From assembly GCA_029219165.1 (NCBI GenBank), contig JAQXSW010000007.1, positions 124,001-188,000 of the forward strand: DNA of 64,000 nucleotides, read 5' to 3'. The stretch is from Oscillospiraceae bacterium. GTDB taxonomy: Bacteria > Bacillota > Clostridia > Oscillospirales > Acutalibacteraceae. The notes beneath the pieces are model-generated. The model made no database searches. It saw only the letters and a list, made by a program, of their open reading frames with translations, and had not been told where the DNA came from. The first letter of the stretch is position 1. The number at the start of each line of letters is the position of its first letter. Shown here in pieces: positions 27,729 through 36,573 of this stretch. The position numbers and the translations under genes were made by a program.

Positions 27729-27926
27729 ATGCCTAAAATTAAGACACACAGTGGTGCAAAGAAGCGCTTTAAAATGTCAAAGAACGGTAAGCCAATGATT
27801 GCACACGCAAACAAATCTCACATTCTTACAAAGAAGAGCACAAAGCGTAAAAGAGGTCTCCGTCAGCAGGTTGTTGCTGATAAGACAAATCAGAAGCAAA
27901 TCAAGCGTCTTATTCCTTACAAATAA
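27729..27926 (+). CDS. rpmI: 50S ribosomal protein L35
   Basis: A 65-residue basic protein starting [15 protein letters not shown] with the conserved [21 protein letters not shown] block, diagnostic of L35. AAGGAGG precedes the start. It is second in the infC-rpmI-rplT operon. Confidence 0.97.
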   Translation: MPKIKTHSGAKKRFKMSKNGKPMIAHANKSHILTKKSTKRKRGLRQQVVADKTNQKQIKRLIPYK

Positions 27927-27988
27927 TCTTGTAACTATTTAAGACAAGTGCTTACATGAAAATGACATATTAATTGGAGGTATAGATT

Positions 27989-28345
27989 ATGGCTCGTATT
28001 AAGGGAGCAATGATGACTCGTAAGAGAAGAAATAAAACATTAAAGCTTGCCAAGGGTTACTATGGTTCAAAGAGCAAGCTTTTTAAAACAGCTAAAGAAG
28101 CTGTAATGAAATCAGGCAACTATGCATACATTGGCAGAAAGCAGAAGAAGCGTGACTTCCGTCGCCTTTGGATTACAAGAATATCAGCAGCTTGCAAGCA
28201 GAACGGCATGAATTATTCAACATTCATCAACGGTCTTAAGAAAGCTGGAATTAACCTTAACAGAAAGATGCTTTCTGAAATTGCTATTTCAGATCCGGCT
28301 GCATTCACAGCTCTTACAGAGCAGGCTAAAGCAGCTCTTAAATAA
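27989..28345 (+). CDS. rplT: 50S ribosomal protein L20
   Basis: A 118-residue assembly protein of the large subunit and, in Firmicutes, the repressor of its own operon. The signature [21 protein letters not shown] and the C-terminal [15 protein letters not shown] are typical. GGAGG precedes the start; a terminator follows at 28355-28391. Confidence 0.97.
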   Translation: MARIKGAMMTRKRRNKTLKLAKGYYGSKSKLFKTAKEAVMKSGNYAYIGRKQKKRDFRRLWITRISAACKQNGMNYSTFINGLKKAGINLNRKMLSEIAISDPAAFTALTEQAKAALK

Positions 28346-28354
28346 TAAAAGCTA

Positions 28355-28391
28355 CACGCCCCGCACGCATATGTGCATGGGCGTGCTTTTT
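28355..28391 (+). terminator. Terminator after rplT
   Basis: CACGCCC (28355-28361) pairs with GGGCGTG (28379-28385), with an inner GCAC/GTGC stem, then CTTTTT. Confidence 0.85.
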
Positions 28392-28410
28392 GCTATATTG
28401 GGGTGAAAAT

Positions 28411-29214
28411 ATGGAAGTAATATCTGCAACATCAAACCCTAAAATTAAATCATTTATTGCTCTGATAACTAAGAGAAAAGAGCGTAAAGAACAAGGGCTT
28501 TTCGTTTTGGAAGGGCTTCGTCTTTGTATGGATGCATACCGCTGTGGGTATCCGGTAAAAGAATTGTTTGTTACAAAGACAGCACTTGAAAAAAATTTAG
28601 AAGAGATTGAATCGCTTATTGCAATATCAGAGAAAAGTTATGAAATTACTGACTCAATTTGTGAAAAGATGTCGGACACAAAAAATCCTCAAGGTGTATT
28701 TTGTGTGGTGTCATTTCTTGACAAACGCGAATGCAGTAATAAAATAGACAATATAGGTAAATATATTTTACTAGAAAATGTACAAGACCCGGCAAATCTT
28801 GGAGCCATTTCAAGAACAGCAGAAGCTCTGGGAATTACAGGTCTTATTGTCTCCGGCGGATGTGATGTTTACAGTCCAAAGGCATTACGTGCATCAATGG
28901 GAGCACTTTTAAGACTTCCCGTAATCGTGACTGAAAATGTAACAGAAACAATTCAACTGGCAAAAAGAAACGGAATGAAAGTTTTTGCTTCAACACCGGA
29001 CAGCAGTGCCACAAGCATTAAGGAAGTGAATTTTAATGGCGGTGTGGTTACTGTAATTGGAAATGAGGCAAATGGTGTAACCGAAGAAACAATGAATTGT
29101 TGTGATGAGAAAATTACAATACGAATGACAGGCAAAGCGGAGTCACTTAACGCAGGGGCAGCAGCCTCAATTATCATGTGGGAAATGGTGACGCCTTTAG
29201 ATGGAAAATCGTAG
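28411..29214 (+). CDS. TrmH-family (SpoU) RNA 2'-O-methyltransferase
   Basis: SPOUT-class methyltransferase that 2'-O-methylates rRNA or tRNA; the TsnR/RlmB-like subgroup is most likely. It has 267 residues with an N-terminal substrate-binding domain (about 1-95). The SPOUT core has motif 1 LLENVQDPANLGAISRTAEALG, motif 2 VIGNEANGV and motif 3 IRMTGKAESLNAGAAASII. ATG 28411 follows GGGGTGA. Its end overlaps dprA by 14 bp. A similar gene follows rplT in many Clostridia. Confidence 0.9.
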   Translation: MEVISATSNPKIKSFIALITKRKERKEQGLFVLEGLRLCMDAYRCGYPVKELFVTKTALEKNLEEIESLIAISEKSYEITDSICEKMSDTKNPQGVFCVVSFLDKRECSNKIDNIGKYILLENVQDPANLGAISRTAEALGITGLIVSGGCDVYSPKALRASMGALLRLPVIVTENVTETIQLAKRNGMKVFASTPDSSATSIKEVNFNGGVVTVIGNEANGVTEETMNCCDEKITIRMTGKAESLNAGAAASIIMWEMVTPLDGKS

Positions 29215-30457
29215 CAATTATTGTCAAAAAGATTACAAAAACTATTTTATTTGGCTTCAAAAAACTTTGGGGATAGGTTATAACTTAGCAAGGGTATTTT
29301 CAGTATTTAGTTCTCCGGAAGAAATATATCTTGCAAAATATGAAGAACTGAAGCTATCCGGAGTTTTTGATATGTCTGCTATTGAAAAAATAGTCAGCAA
29401 TCAAAAAGATGGGCTATCTCAAGTTGAGAAGGTTATCCTGGAATGTGAAAATAACAACATTGAAATATTGACACCTGATATGAGTGAATATCCAAGCAAA
29501 CTTCTGGAAATTGATGATTATCCGGCTGCGCTGTATGTTCAGGGTCAAAAAGATTTATTATCATGGCCTTTGTCAATATCTATTGTTGGAACCAGAAAGC
29601 CTCTCTCATCAGCAGTTGTTGCAACAGAGGCTCTGTCAAGAGCTTTGGCATCGGCGGGCTTCTCTATAGTCAGCGGTGGTGCTCTTGGCATTGATACAGC
29701 AGCTCATATTGGCGCTTTGTGTAACGGTGGGAAAACAGTTTGTGTTTTAGGTTGTGGAATAAACTCCGATTATTTGAGTTCACAAAAGCCACTCAGAGCG
29801 GCAGTTTCAAAAAGTGGACTTTTAATTTCTGAATTGCCACCTAAAACAGCACCTGTCAAATATACTTTTCCAAAAAGAAACAGGATTATTGCCGCACTCT
29901 CACTGGGAACTATAGTTATGGATGCGGGTATAAAAAGCGGGTCGTTAATTACTGCAAAGGCGGCAATGAATTACAATAGAGATGTGTTTGCAACATCTCC
30001 GTTTGAAATTGGTTCCTCAAACGAGGGCTGTAAGCAACTCTTGAAAGATGGAGCCATAAAAGTATCTTCTGCATTTGACGTTGTAAATGAATATCTTTCA
30101 ACATATGCGGAATACATTGATATTGAAAATAGCGTGGACTTATTTTTAGAATTATCTAAAATAAATTCCCGTGAAAATTTGGAAGATGCAGGAGCGGGCA
30201 TAGAGTCATACAAAACTCAGCTTTCTTCAGGTATTGTTCCAAAAATAAAAAAGTTGGATCACGCAGAGCATGATACAGGTTCTCTTTCAAAGGAGGCCGT
30301 TGATATTTTTTCTGCATTTTCTGACAAACCACTTTCGGTAAATGAATTGGCGTGCATAAAAAAATATCCAATGGGTACATTACTTGGTGCACTAACTGAA
30401 CTTCAACTTAACGGATTTTTACAAATGCTGCCAAATGCAAAATATTTTGTTAAATAG
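29201..30457 (+). CDS. dprA: DNA-processing protein DprA (Smf)
   Basis: Loads RecA on incoming single-stranded DNA during transformation. It has 418 residues. There is an N-terminal helical SAM-like region (about 1-90), the Rossmann core with SIVGTRKPLS and VSGGALGIDTAAHIGAL, the PKRNRIIAALS segment, and a C-terminal winged helix (about 345-418). It overlaps the methyltransferase gene and is followed 12 bp later by topA, the common dprA-topA-trmFO order. Presence of dprA alone does not prove competence. Confidence 0.95.
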   Translation: MENRSNYCQKDYKNYFIWLQKTLGIGYNLARVFSVFSSPEEIYLAKYEELKLSGVFDMSAIEKIVSNQKDGLSQVEKVILECENNNIEILTPDMSEYPSKLLEIDDYPAALYVQGQKDLLSWPLSISIVGTRKPLSSAVVATEALSRALASAGFSIVSGGALGIDTAAHIGALCNGGKTVCVLGCGINSDYLSSQKPLRAAVSKSGLLISELPPKTAPVKYTFPKRNRIIAALSLGTIVMDAGIKSGSLITAKAAMNYNRDVFATSPFEIGSSNEGCKQLLKDGAIKVSSAFDVVNEYLSTYAEYIDIENSVDLFLELSKINSRENLEDAGAGIESYKTQLSSGIVPKIKKLDHAEHDTGSLSKEAVDIFSAFSDKPLSVNELACIKKYPMGTLLGALTELQLNGFLQMLPNAKYFVK

Positions 30458-30469
30458 GAAGGTTAAACA

Positions 30470-32572
30470 ATGTCAAAGCTAATTATTGTTGAGTCACCTA
30501 CAAAGATTAAAACTATTAAAGAATATCTTGGCAAGGAATATGAAATAACTGCTTCAATGGGTCACGTAAGAGACCTTCCTGCAGCTAAGCTCAATGTTGA
30601 TGTTAAAAATGACTTTGAGCCAAAGTATGCTGTAATAAAGGGAAAGGAAAAGCTTGTTAAAGAGCTTAAGGCCGCAGTTGACAAGAGTGATGAAGTCTAT
30701 CTTGCAACCGACCCTGACCGTGAAGGAGAAGCAATTTCATGGCACCTTGCCACACTTCTTGATATTGATATGAACAAGCCATGTCGTGTTACATTCAATG
30801 AAATTACAAAGACCGGAATAATGAACGGTATTGCAAACCCTCATAAAATTGATATGGATCTTGTAAACGCGCAACAGGCTCGTCGTATTCTTGATAGACT
30901 TGTAGGTTATAGAATAAGTCCATTTGTTTCACAAAAAATTAGAAGAGGCCTTTCAGCAGGTCGTGTGCAGAGTGTTGCTGTAAGACTTATTGTTGACCGT
31001 GAAGAGGAAATAAGAGCATTTAAGCCTGAGGAGTACTGGACTATTGATGCAAAATTCACTCCTCCGGGAGCAAGAAAATCATTCCAGGCAAGCTTTGTCG
31101 GCGACGAAACCGGAAAAGTTAAACCGGAAACAAAAGAACAGGTCGATAAATATTTGGCTAGACTTGAGAAATCAACATACACAGTTGACTCTGTAAAGAA
31201 GGGAACAAGAAAGAAGCAACCGGCACCTCCGTTCATTACATCAACTCTTCAGCAGGATGCTTCAAGAAGACTCGGTTTCCAAACGAAGAGAACAATGAAG
31301 GTTGCACAGGAACTTTATGAAGGTGTTGAAATAAAAGGAAGAGGACAAGTGGGTCTTATTACCTATATGAGAACTGACTCCCTTAGAATTTCAGAAGAAG
31401 CACGTGCAATGACAACCGAGTATATTAAAAAGGCATATGGTGAGAAATATCTTCCGGAAAAACCAAGATATTTTAAGTCAAGGAATAACGCACAGGATGC
31501 ACATGAAGCAATTAGACCGACAGATGTTTCTCTTACACCTGAAGAGGCAAAGGCAAGCCTTACATCTGATCAGTATAAACTTTACAAATTAATATGGCAG
31601 AGATTTATTGCAAGTCTTATGGCTTCTTGTATTCAAAACACCGTAAAGGTTGAAATAAAGGCGGCAAATACAGGAAATGAATTCTGTATGTTTGCAACAA
31701 GTGGATATACGGTTAAATTTGACGGCTTTACTGTTCTATATGATGTGGATGTTGAAGATGAGGAATCAGATTCAAAACTTCCTGAACTTTCTGAAAAGGA
31801 TATTTTAAAACTTAAAGACCTTGCGGGAAATCAGCATTTTACTCAGCCACCGGCAAGATTTACTGAAGCATCACTTGTTAAAGCACTAGAGGAAAATGGC
31901 GTTGGTAGACCAAGTACATACGCTTCAATAATTTCAACCATTCTTTCAAGAGAATATGTTGCAAGAGAAGGAAAACTTTTGAAGCCGACTGAACTTGGAG
32001 AAGCAACAACCACGCTCCTCAAGGATAAGTTCCCAAAATTTGTAAATACAAAGTTTACAGCACAAATGGAGAATCAACTTGATGAGGTAAGTGAAGGTAA
32101 ACTTGAATATGTCGGAATTATCAGAGAATTCTATGACGACCTTGAAGGAACACTTAAAAAGGCCAAGGTTGAAATGGAAGGCGTGAAAATTCAGCTTGAG
32201 GAAGATAAAACTGACATTCCATGTGACAAATGTGGAAAAATGATGGTAATTAAAACAGGAAGATTTGGTAAGTTCCTTGCTTGTCCGGGATATCCGGAGT
32301 GTAAAAATACAAAACCACTTATTCAGGAAACAGGGGCAACCTGTCCAAAGTGCGGAGGAAATGTAATTCAAAGAAAATCAAAGCGTGGATATGTTTTCTA
32401 TGGTTGTAGCAATTACCCGGACTGCGACTTCAGCACATGGGACACACCAACAACAGAGAAATGTCCGGAATGTGGAAACAGTTTGTTTAAGCATAAGTCA
32501 TTGAATGTCTGCCTTAAAGACGGATGCGGATATGAAGTGGCTGCACCAAGAAAGAGGAGTAATAACGGTTAA
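30470..32572 (+). CDS. topA: DNA topoisomerase I
   Basis: Type IA enzyme that relaxes negative supercoils. It has 700 residues. The TOPRIM domain is at the start (KLIIVESPTKIKTIKEYLG) with the DPDREGEAISWHL motif; the active-site Tyr is in GLITYMRTDSLRIS (about residue 300). Three C-terminal zinc ribbons follow (CDKCGKMM, CPKCGGN and CPECGNS, about 580-690). It abuts trmFO with no gap. Confidence 0.98.
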   Translation: MSKLIIVESPTKIKTIKEYLGKEYEITASMGHVRDLPAAKLNVDVKNDFEPKYAVIKGKEKLVKELKAAVDKSDEVYLATDPDREGEAISWHLATLLDIDMNKPCRVTFNEITKTGIMNGIANPHKIDMDLVNAQQARRILDRLVGYRISPFVSQKIRRGLSAGRVQSVAVRLIVDREEEIRAFKPEEYWTIDAKFTPPGARKSFQASFVGDETGKVKPETKEQVDKYLARLEKSTYTVDSVKKGTRKKQPAPPFITSTLQQDASRRLGFQTKRTMKVAQELYEGVEIKGRGQVGLITYMRTDSLRISEEARAMTTEYIKKAYGEKYLPEKPRYFKSRNNAQDAHEAIRPTDVSLTPEEAKASLTSDQYKLYKLIWQRFIASLMASCIQNTVKVEIKAANTGNEFCMFATSGYTVKFDGFTVLYDVDVEDEESDSKLPELSEKDILKLKDLAGNQHFTQPPARFTEASLVKALEENGVGRPSTYASIISTILSREYVAREGKLLKPTELGEATTTLLKDKFPKFVNTKFTAQMENQLDEVSEGKLEYVGIIREFYDDLEGTLKKAKVEMEGVKIQLEEDKTDIPCDKCGKMMVIKTGRFGKFLACPGYPECKNTKPLIQETGATCPKCGGNVIQRKSKRGYVFYGCSNYPDCDFSTWDTPTTEKCPECGNSLFKHKSLNVCLKDGCGYEVAAPRKRSNNG

Positions 32573-33886
32573 ATGAAGGCAATTGTAGTAGGCGCAGGAT
32601 TTGCAGGGTGTGAGGCTGCAATGCAGCTCTCAAATGCCGGCATAGAAACTCATATCTATGAGATGAAGCCGGTAAAGTTCTCTCCCGCTCATAAAAGTGA
32701 ATATTTTGCGGAACTCGTCTGCTCAAATTCTTTTAAGGCTATGCGTGTTGCTTCCGCAGCAGGACTTATGAAAGAGGAAATGTCAAGACTTGGTTCTGTT
32801 TGCGTAAGTTGTGCAAAAGAATGTAGTGTCCCGGCAGGCGGAGCTCTTTCTGTGGATAGGGATTTATTTTCACAGATGGTGACAAAAAAGATTAAATCGC
32901 AGAAGAATATCATTATCCACAATGAGGAAGTGCCGGAAATTCCGAAAGACGCTGATGCAGTTATTATTGCGGCCGGACCTTTGGTTTCGGATTCCCTTGC
33001 CAAAAGCATTGAAAAGTTGTGTGGAGACTCCCTTCATTTCTTTGATGCAGCTGCACCAATAGTCAGTGCAGAAAGTATTGATATGGACAAAGCTTTTCTT
33101 CAGTCAAGATATGACAGAGGAGAGGGCGATGATTATATAAATTGCCCAATGAACAAAGAGGAATATGAAGCGTTTTATAACGAACTTATTAACGCTGAGA
33201 GCGCAACACTACATGAATTTGATAAAAGACACGGTGTTTATGAAGGGTGTATGCCAATAGAAGTAATGGCCGGTCGTGGAGCGGACACAATGAGGTTTGG
33301 TCCGTTAAAACCCGTTGGACTTAGGGATCCGAAAACAGGGCACAGACCGTGGGCTTGTCTTCAACTCAGAAAAGAAACGAAAGAGGGAACCATGTATAAC
33401 CTGGTTGGTTTTCAGACCAATCTTAAGTTTGGTGAGCAAAAAAGAGTTTTCTCAATGATTCCCGCTCTACATGATGCTGAGTTTTTAAGATATGGTGTAA
33501 TGCACAGAAACACATATATAAACTCTCCAAAACTACTGGGACCTGATTACGGTTTTAAAACAATACCGGGCCTTTATTTTGCCGGACAAATAACAGGCGT
33601 TGAAGGTTATATGGAATCTGCAATGTCCGGAATACTTGCAGGAATAAATGCTGTCAGATATCTAAAAGGTGAGGACAGGTTTATACTTCCAAACTACACA
33701 ATGATGGGAGCTTTGACAGAGTATATAAGTAATCCGACGGTTGAAAACTTTCAGCCTATGGGAGCAAATTTTGGTGTGCTTCCAAGAATTGAACCAAATA
33801 TTAGAGATAAGCAAGAAAGATATCAGGCTCTTGCCAACAGATCTCTTGAATTTTTTGATAAAATGCAGAAGGAGGCAATAAAATGA
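32573..33886 (+). CDS. trmFO: Folate-dependent tRNA m5U54 methyltransferase TrmFO
   Basis: FAD and methylene-THF dependent enzyme making ribothymidine at tRNA position 54. It has 437 residues. The FAD-binding motif VVGAGFAGCEAAMQLSNAG is at the N-terminus. The conserved AELVCSNSFKAM block carries a catalytic Cys, and GQITGVEGYMESAMSGILAG closes the FAD site. The ATG immediately follows the topA stop (TAAATG), and its stop overlaps plsX by 4 bp. Confidence 0.97.
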   Translation: MKAIVVGAGFAGCEAAMQLSNAGIETHIYEMKPVKFSPAHKSEYFAELVCSNSFKAMRVASAAGLMKEEMSRLGSVCVSCAKECSVPAGGALSVDRDLFSQMVTKKIKSQKNIIIHNEEVPEIPKDADAVIIAAGPLVSDSLAKSIEKLCGDSLHFFDAAAPIVSAESIDMDKAFLQSRYDRGEGDDYINCPMNKEEYEAFYNELINAESATLHEFDKRHGVYEGCMPIEVMAGRGADTMRFGPLKPVGLRDPKTGHRPWACLQLRKETKEGTMYNLVGFQTNLKFGEQKRVFSMIPALHDAEFLRYGVMHRNTYINSPKLLGPDYGFKTIPGLYFAGQITGVEGYMESAMSGILAGINAVRYLKGEDRFILPNYTMMGALTEYISNPTVENFQPMGANFGVLPRIEPNIRDKQERYQALANRSLEFFDKMQKEAIK

Positions 33887-34890
33887 AAGTTATTGTAGAT
33901 GCATTTGGCGGAGATAAAGCTCCTTTAGAAATATTAAAAGGCGCAGCTCTTGCGGAAAAGGAACTAGGCTGTAGTATCCTCTTGGTTGGAGACGAGTCGA
34001 AAATTAAGAATTGTGCAAATGAAAATAACATAGATATAAGCAATATGGAGATTAGACATACAGAGGATGTAATTTTAGTTGAGGAACACCCACAGACAAT
34101 TCTCAAAGAGCACAAAAATTCATCGCTCGGGCTTGGTCTTCAACTTTTAGCATCCGGTGAGGGCGATGCATTCGTAACCGCCGGCTCATCAGGCGCAACA
34201 GTTTTAGGTGCTACATTCCTTGTAAAGAGAATAAAGGGAATAAAACGCGCCGCTATTGCTTCACTAATGCCAAATGATGAAGGCATGTTTATGATGATGG
34301 ACTGTGGTGCAAATTTAGCCTGTTCTCCGGAAACACTTAACATGTTTGCAATAATGGCAAAGACATATATGGAAAAAGTTCAGGGTGTTGAAAATCCTAG
34401 AATTGCACTTGCAAATATTGGTGTTGAGCCAAATAAGGGTACAGAAACACTTGTTGAAACATATAAGTTAATGGAAAATGCTGACTATAATTTCATTGGT
34501 AACATTGAAGTTAGAGATATAGCAAAAGGTGGTACTGACATTGTTATCTGTGAAGGCTTTACAGGTAATGTTATTCTGAAGATGTATGAAGGTGTAGCGG
34601 GAGTACTTGCCGGAAACATTAAGAAAATGTTTAAAAAGAACATTTTTACAATGATTGGTGCTCTTTTTGTAAAGTCTGGACTTGATGCATTTAAGAAGAA
34701 AATGGATTATAAGGAATTTGGCGGCGCACCTCTTATGGGTGTTTCAAAACCTGTAATTAAAGCACATGGTTCTTCAGATGCAAGGGCATTTAAAAATGCT
34801 ATTCGTCAAGCAATGTTTTATGCTGAAAGTGGCGCAATAGATGAAATTGCAAAAGCCGCTGCAGAATTTAAAGGTGGCAGTGAAGAGTAA
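33883..34890 (+). CDS. plsX: Phosphate acyltransferase PlsX
   Basis: Converts acyl-ACP to acyl phosphate for phospholipid synthesis. It has 335 residues with MKVIVDAFGGDKAPLEILKG at the start, GSSGATVLGATFLVKRIKG and the C-terminal GGAPLMGVSKPVIKAHGSSD motifs. It overlaps trmFO by 4 bp and rnc by 1 bp. The acpP gene that often sits between plsX and rnc is absent. Confidence 0.97.
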   Translation: MKVIVDAFGGDKAPLEILKGAALAEKELGCSILLVGDESKIKNCANENNIDISNMEIRHTEDVILVEEHPQTILKEHKNSSLGLGLQLLASGEGDAFVTAGSSGATVLGATFLVKRIKGIKRAAIASLMPNDEGMFMMMDCGANLACSPETLNMFAIMAKTYMEKVQGVENPRIALANIGVEPNKGTETLVETYKLMENADYNFIGNIEVRDIAKGGTDIVICEGFTGNVILKMYEGVAGVLAGNIKKMFKKNIFTMIGALFVKSGLDAFKKKMDYKEFGGAPLMGVSKPVIKAHGSSDARAFKNAIRQAMFYAESGAIDEIAKAAAEFKGGSEE

Positions 34891-35564
34891 TGTTAAAAGA
34901 GTTGGAAAATGCGCTTCAATACGAATATAAAGATATAAAACTTCTTGAAACAGCAGTAACCCATTCTTCTTATGCAAATGAGAAAGGTCCGGGGCACAAA
35001 TATAATGAACGTCTTGAGTTTTTGGGCGATTCAGTCCTTGGTTTCATTACAGCTGACTATTTCTTTGAACATTTTAAAAATGTCCCTGAGGGTGACCTTA
35101 CAAAGCTTCGTGCCGCTACGGTATGTGAGAATTCTCTTTATGGATTTGCAAAAGAAATAAATCTTGGAAAATATCTCCTTCTTGGAAAAGGTGAAATGCA
35201 TAACGGAGGCCGTGAAAGAGCCTCTATACTTGCAGACGCATTTGAAGCTGTAATTGCCTCTATTTATCTTGATGGCGGAATAGAAGAGGCAAGAAAGTTT
35301 GTTTTAAAATTTGTAGAGAAGGCTGTTGAAAATCATCAGGTTTCCTTTAAGGATTACAAAACACAGTTACAAGAGGTAATTCAAAAGAATCCTGAGGAAA
35401 AACTTACATATGTGTTAGTAGATGAAACAGGGCCTGATCATAACAAGTCTTTCTCTGTGGAGGTACATCTTAATTCAAATGTTATTGGTAGAGGTACCGG
35501 TCGCAGTAAGAAACTTGCAGAGCAAGAGGCAGCAAAAGAAGCTCTTGCGCTGATGGGGCTTTAA
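34890..35564 (+). CDS. rnc: Ribonuclease III
   Basis: Double-strand-specific endonuclease that matures rRNA and regulates mRNA. It has 224 residues. The catalytic domain has NERLEFLGDSVLGFI (signature) and ILADAFEAVIASIYLDGG with the metal-binding Asp/Glu. A dsRNA-binding domain fills about 155-224 (DYKTQLQEVIQKNP ... GRSKKLAEQEAAKEAL). Its start overlaps the plsX stop by one base. The rnc-(radical SAM)-smc-ftsY order is common in Clostridia. Confidence 0.97.
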   Translation: MLKELENALQYEYKDIKLLETAVTHSSYANEKGPGHKYNERLEFLGDSVLGFITADYFFEHFKNVPEGDLTKLRAATVCENSLYGFAKEINLGKYLLLGKGEMHNGGRERASILADAFEAVIASIYLDGGIEEARKFVLKFVEKAVENHQVSFKDYKTQLQEVIQKNPEEKLTYVLVDETGPDHNKSFSVEVHLNSNVIGRGTGRSKKLAEQEAAKEALALMGL

Positions 35565-35565
35565 T

Positions 35566-36573
35566 ATGAGCGGGGAAAAACATGCAAACATAGCATTGTT
35601 CGTTGCTCATAAAGGATGCCCCAACACTTGCAGCTTTTGCAATCAAAGAATTATTTCCGGACAAGTTGACACAGCAACAAAAGAGGATGTGTCACGTGCC
35701 GTAAATACAGCAGTTCAAAGTGGGCATAGAGGTTCTCAGTTGGCTTTCTTTGGAGGAAGCTTTACTGCAATTGACAGTGAGTACAGAAGAGAACTTTTAA
35801 AGGCGGCATATCCATTTGTGCTGGACGGCAGTATAAGCGGAATAAGAATTTCCACAAGACCGGATGCCATAAACGAAGATATTTTAAATGAACTTAAGAC
35901 ATTTGGCGTTGAAGCAATAGAACTTGGTGCACAAAGTATGGTGGATGAAGTTCTTATTGCAAATAAACGTGGGCATACAGCTGATGATGTAATAAAATCG
36001 TCAAAATTAATAAAGGACTATGGTTTTGAGCTTGGTCTGCAAATGATGACCGGTTTATATAAAGACACGGATGAAGGAGCTTTATATACTGCAAGGGAAA
36101 TAATTAAGCTTTCGCCGGCAACAGTTAGAATTTATCCGACGGTTGTACTAGCCGGGACAGAACTTGAGGGTTTGTTAAATAGAGGTGAGTTTATTCCGCA
36201 AAGAACAGATAATGCGGTAAAACTTTGTGCAAAATTAATCCCAATGTTTGAAAGAGCGGGCATAAAAGTAATTCGCGTCGGTCTTCATTCCGGTGGTTCT
36301 GTACAGGACGGATTTATAGACGGTGCTTATCATCCTGCCTTCAGAGAACTTTGTGAAAGTGAAATATATTATAATTTAGCAGTTGAAAAACTTGCATCTT
36401 TAACAAATACAAAAAAAGTAGTTATTTACGTTTCTCCGTCAGAAATTTCAAAGATGATAGGTCAGAAACGTGCAAATATAATAAAACTGAAGAACAGTGG
36501 ATATGACTGTAAGGTTTTATCCAATAAACTTCTAAAAAAATATGAAATAAACATTGAGGTTGACTCGGAATGA
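35566..36573 (+). CDS. Radical SAM protein, Elp3-related, in the rnc-smc operon
   Basis: A 335-residue radical SAM enzyme. The iron-sulfur motif GCPNTCSFCNQR (CX3CX2C) is near residue 18, followed by FFGGSFTAID and IRISTRPDAIN segments typical of Elp3-like radical SAM cores. The C-terminus (about 275-335) has a short domain with PSEISKMIGQKRANI that resembles a KH-type nucleic-acid fold rather than the GNAT domain of full Elp3. The substrate is unknown; a tRNA or other RNA modification is a reasonable guess. It sits two bases after rnc and overlaps smc by 4 bp, so it is co-translated with them. Confidence 0.85.
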   Translation: MSGEKHANIALFVAHKGCPNTCSFCNQRIISGQVDTATKEDVSRAVNTAVQSGHRGSQLAFFGGSFTAIDSEYRRELLKAAYPFVLDGSISGIRISTRPDAINEDILNELKTFGVEAIELGAQSMVDEVLIANKRGHTADDVIKSSKLIKDYGFELGLQMMTGLYKDTDEGALYTAREIIKLSPATVRIYPTVVLAGTELEGLLNRGEFIPQRTDNAVKLCAKLIPMFERAGIKVIRVGLHSGGSVQDGFIDGAYHPAFRELCESEIYYNLAVEKLASLTNTKKVVIYVSPSEISKMIGQKRANIIKLKNSGYDCKVLSNKLLKKYEINIEVDSE

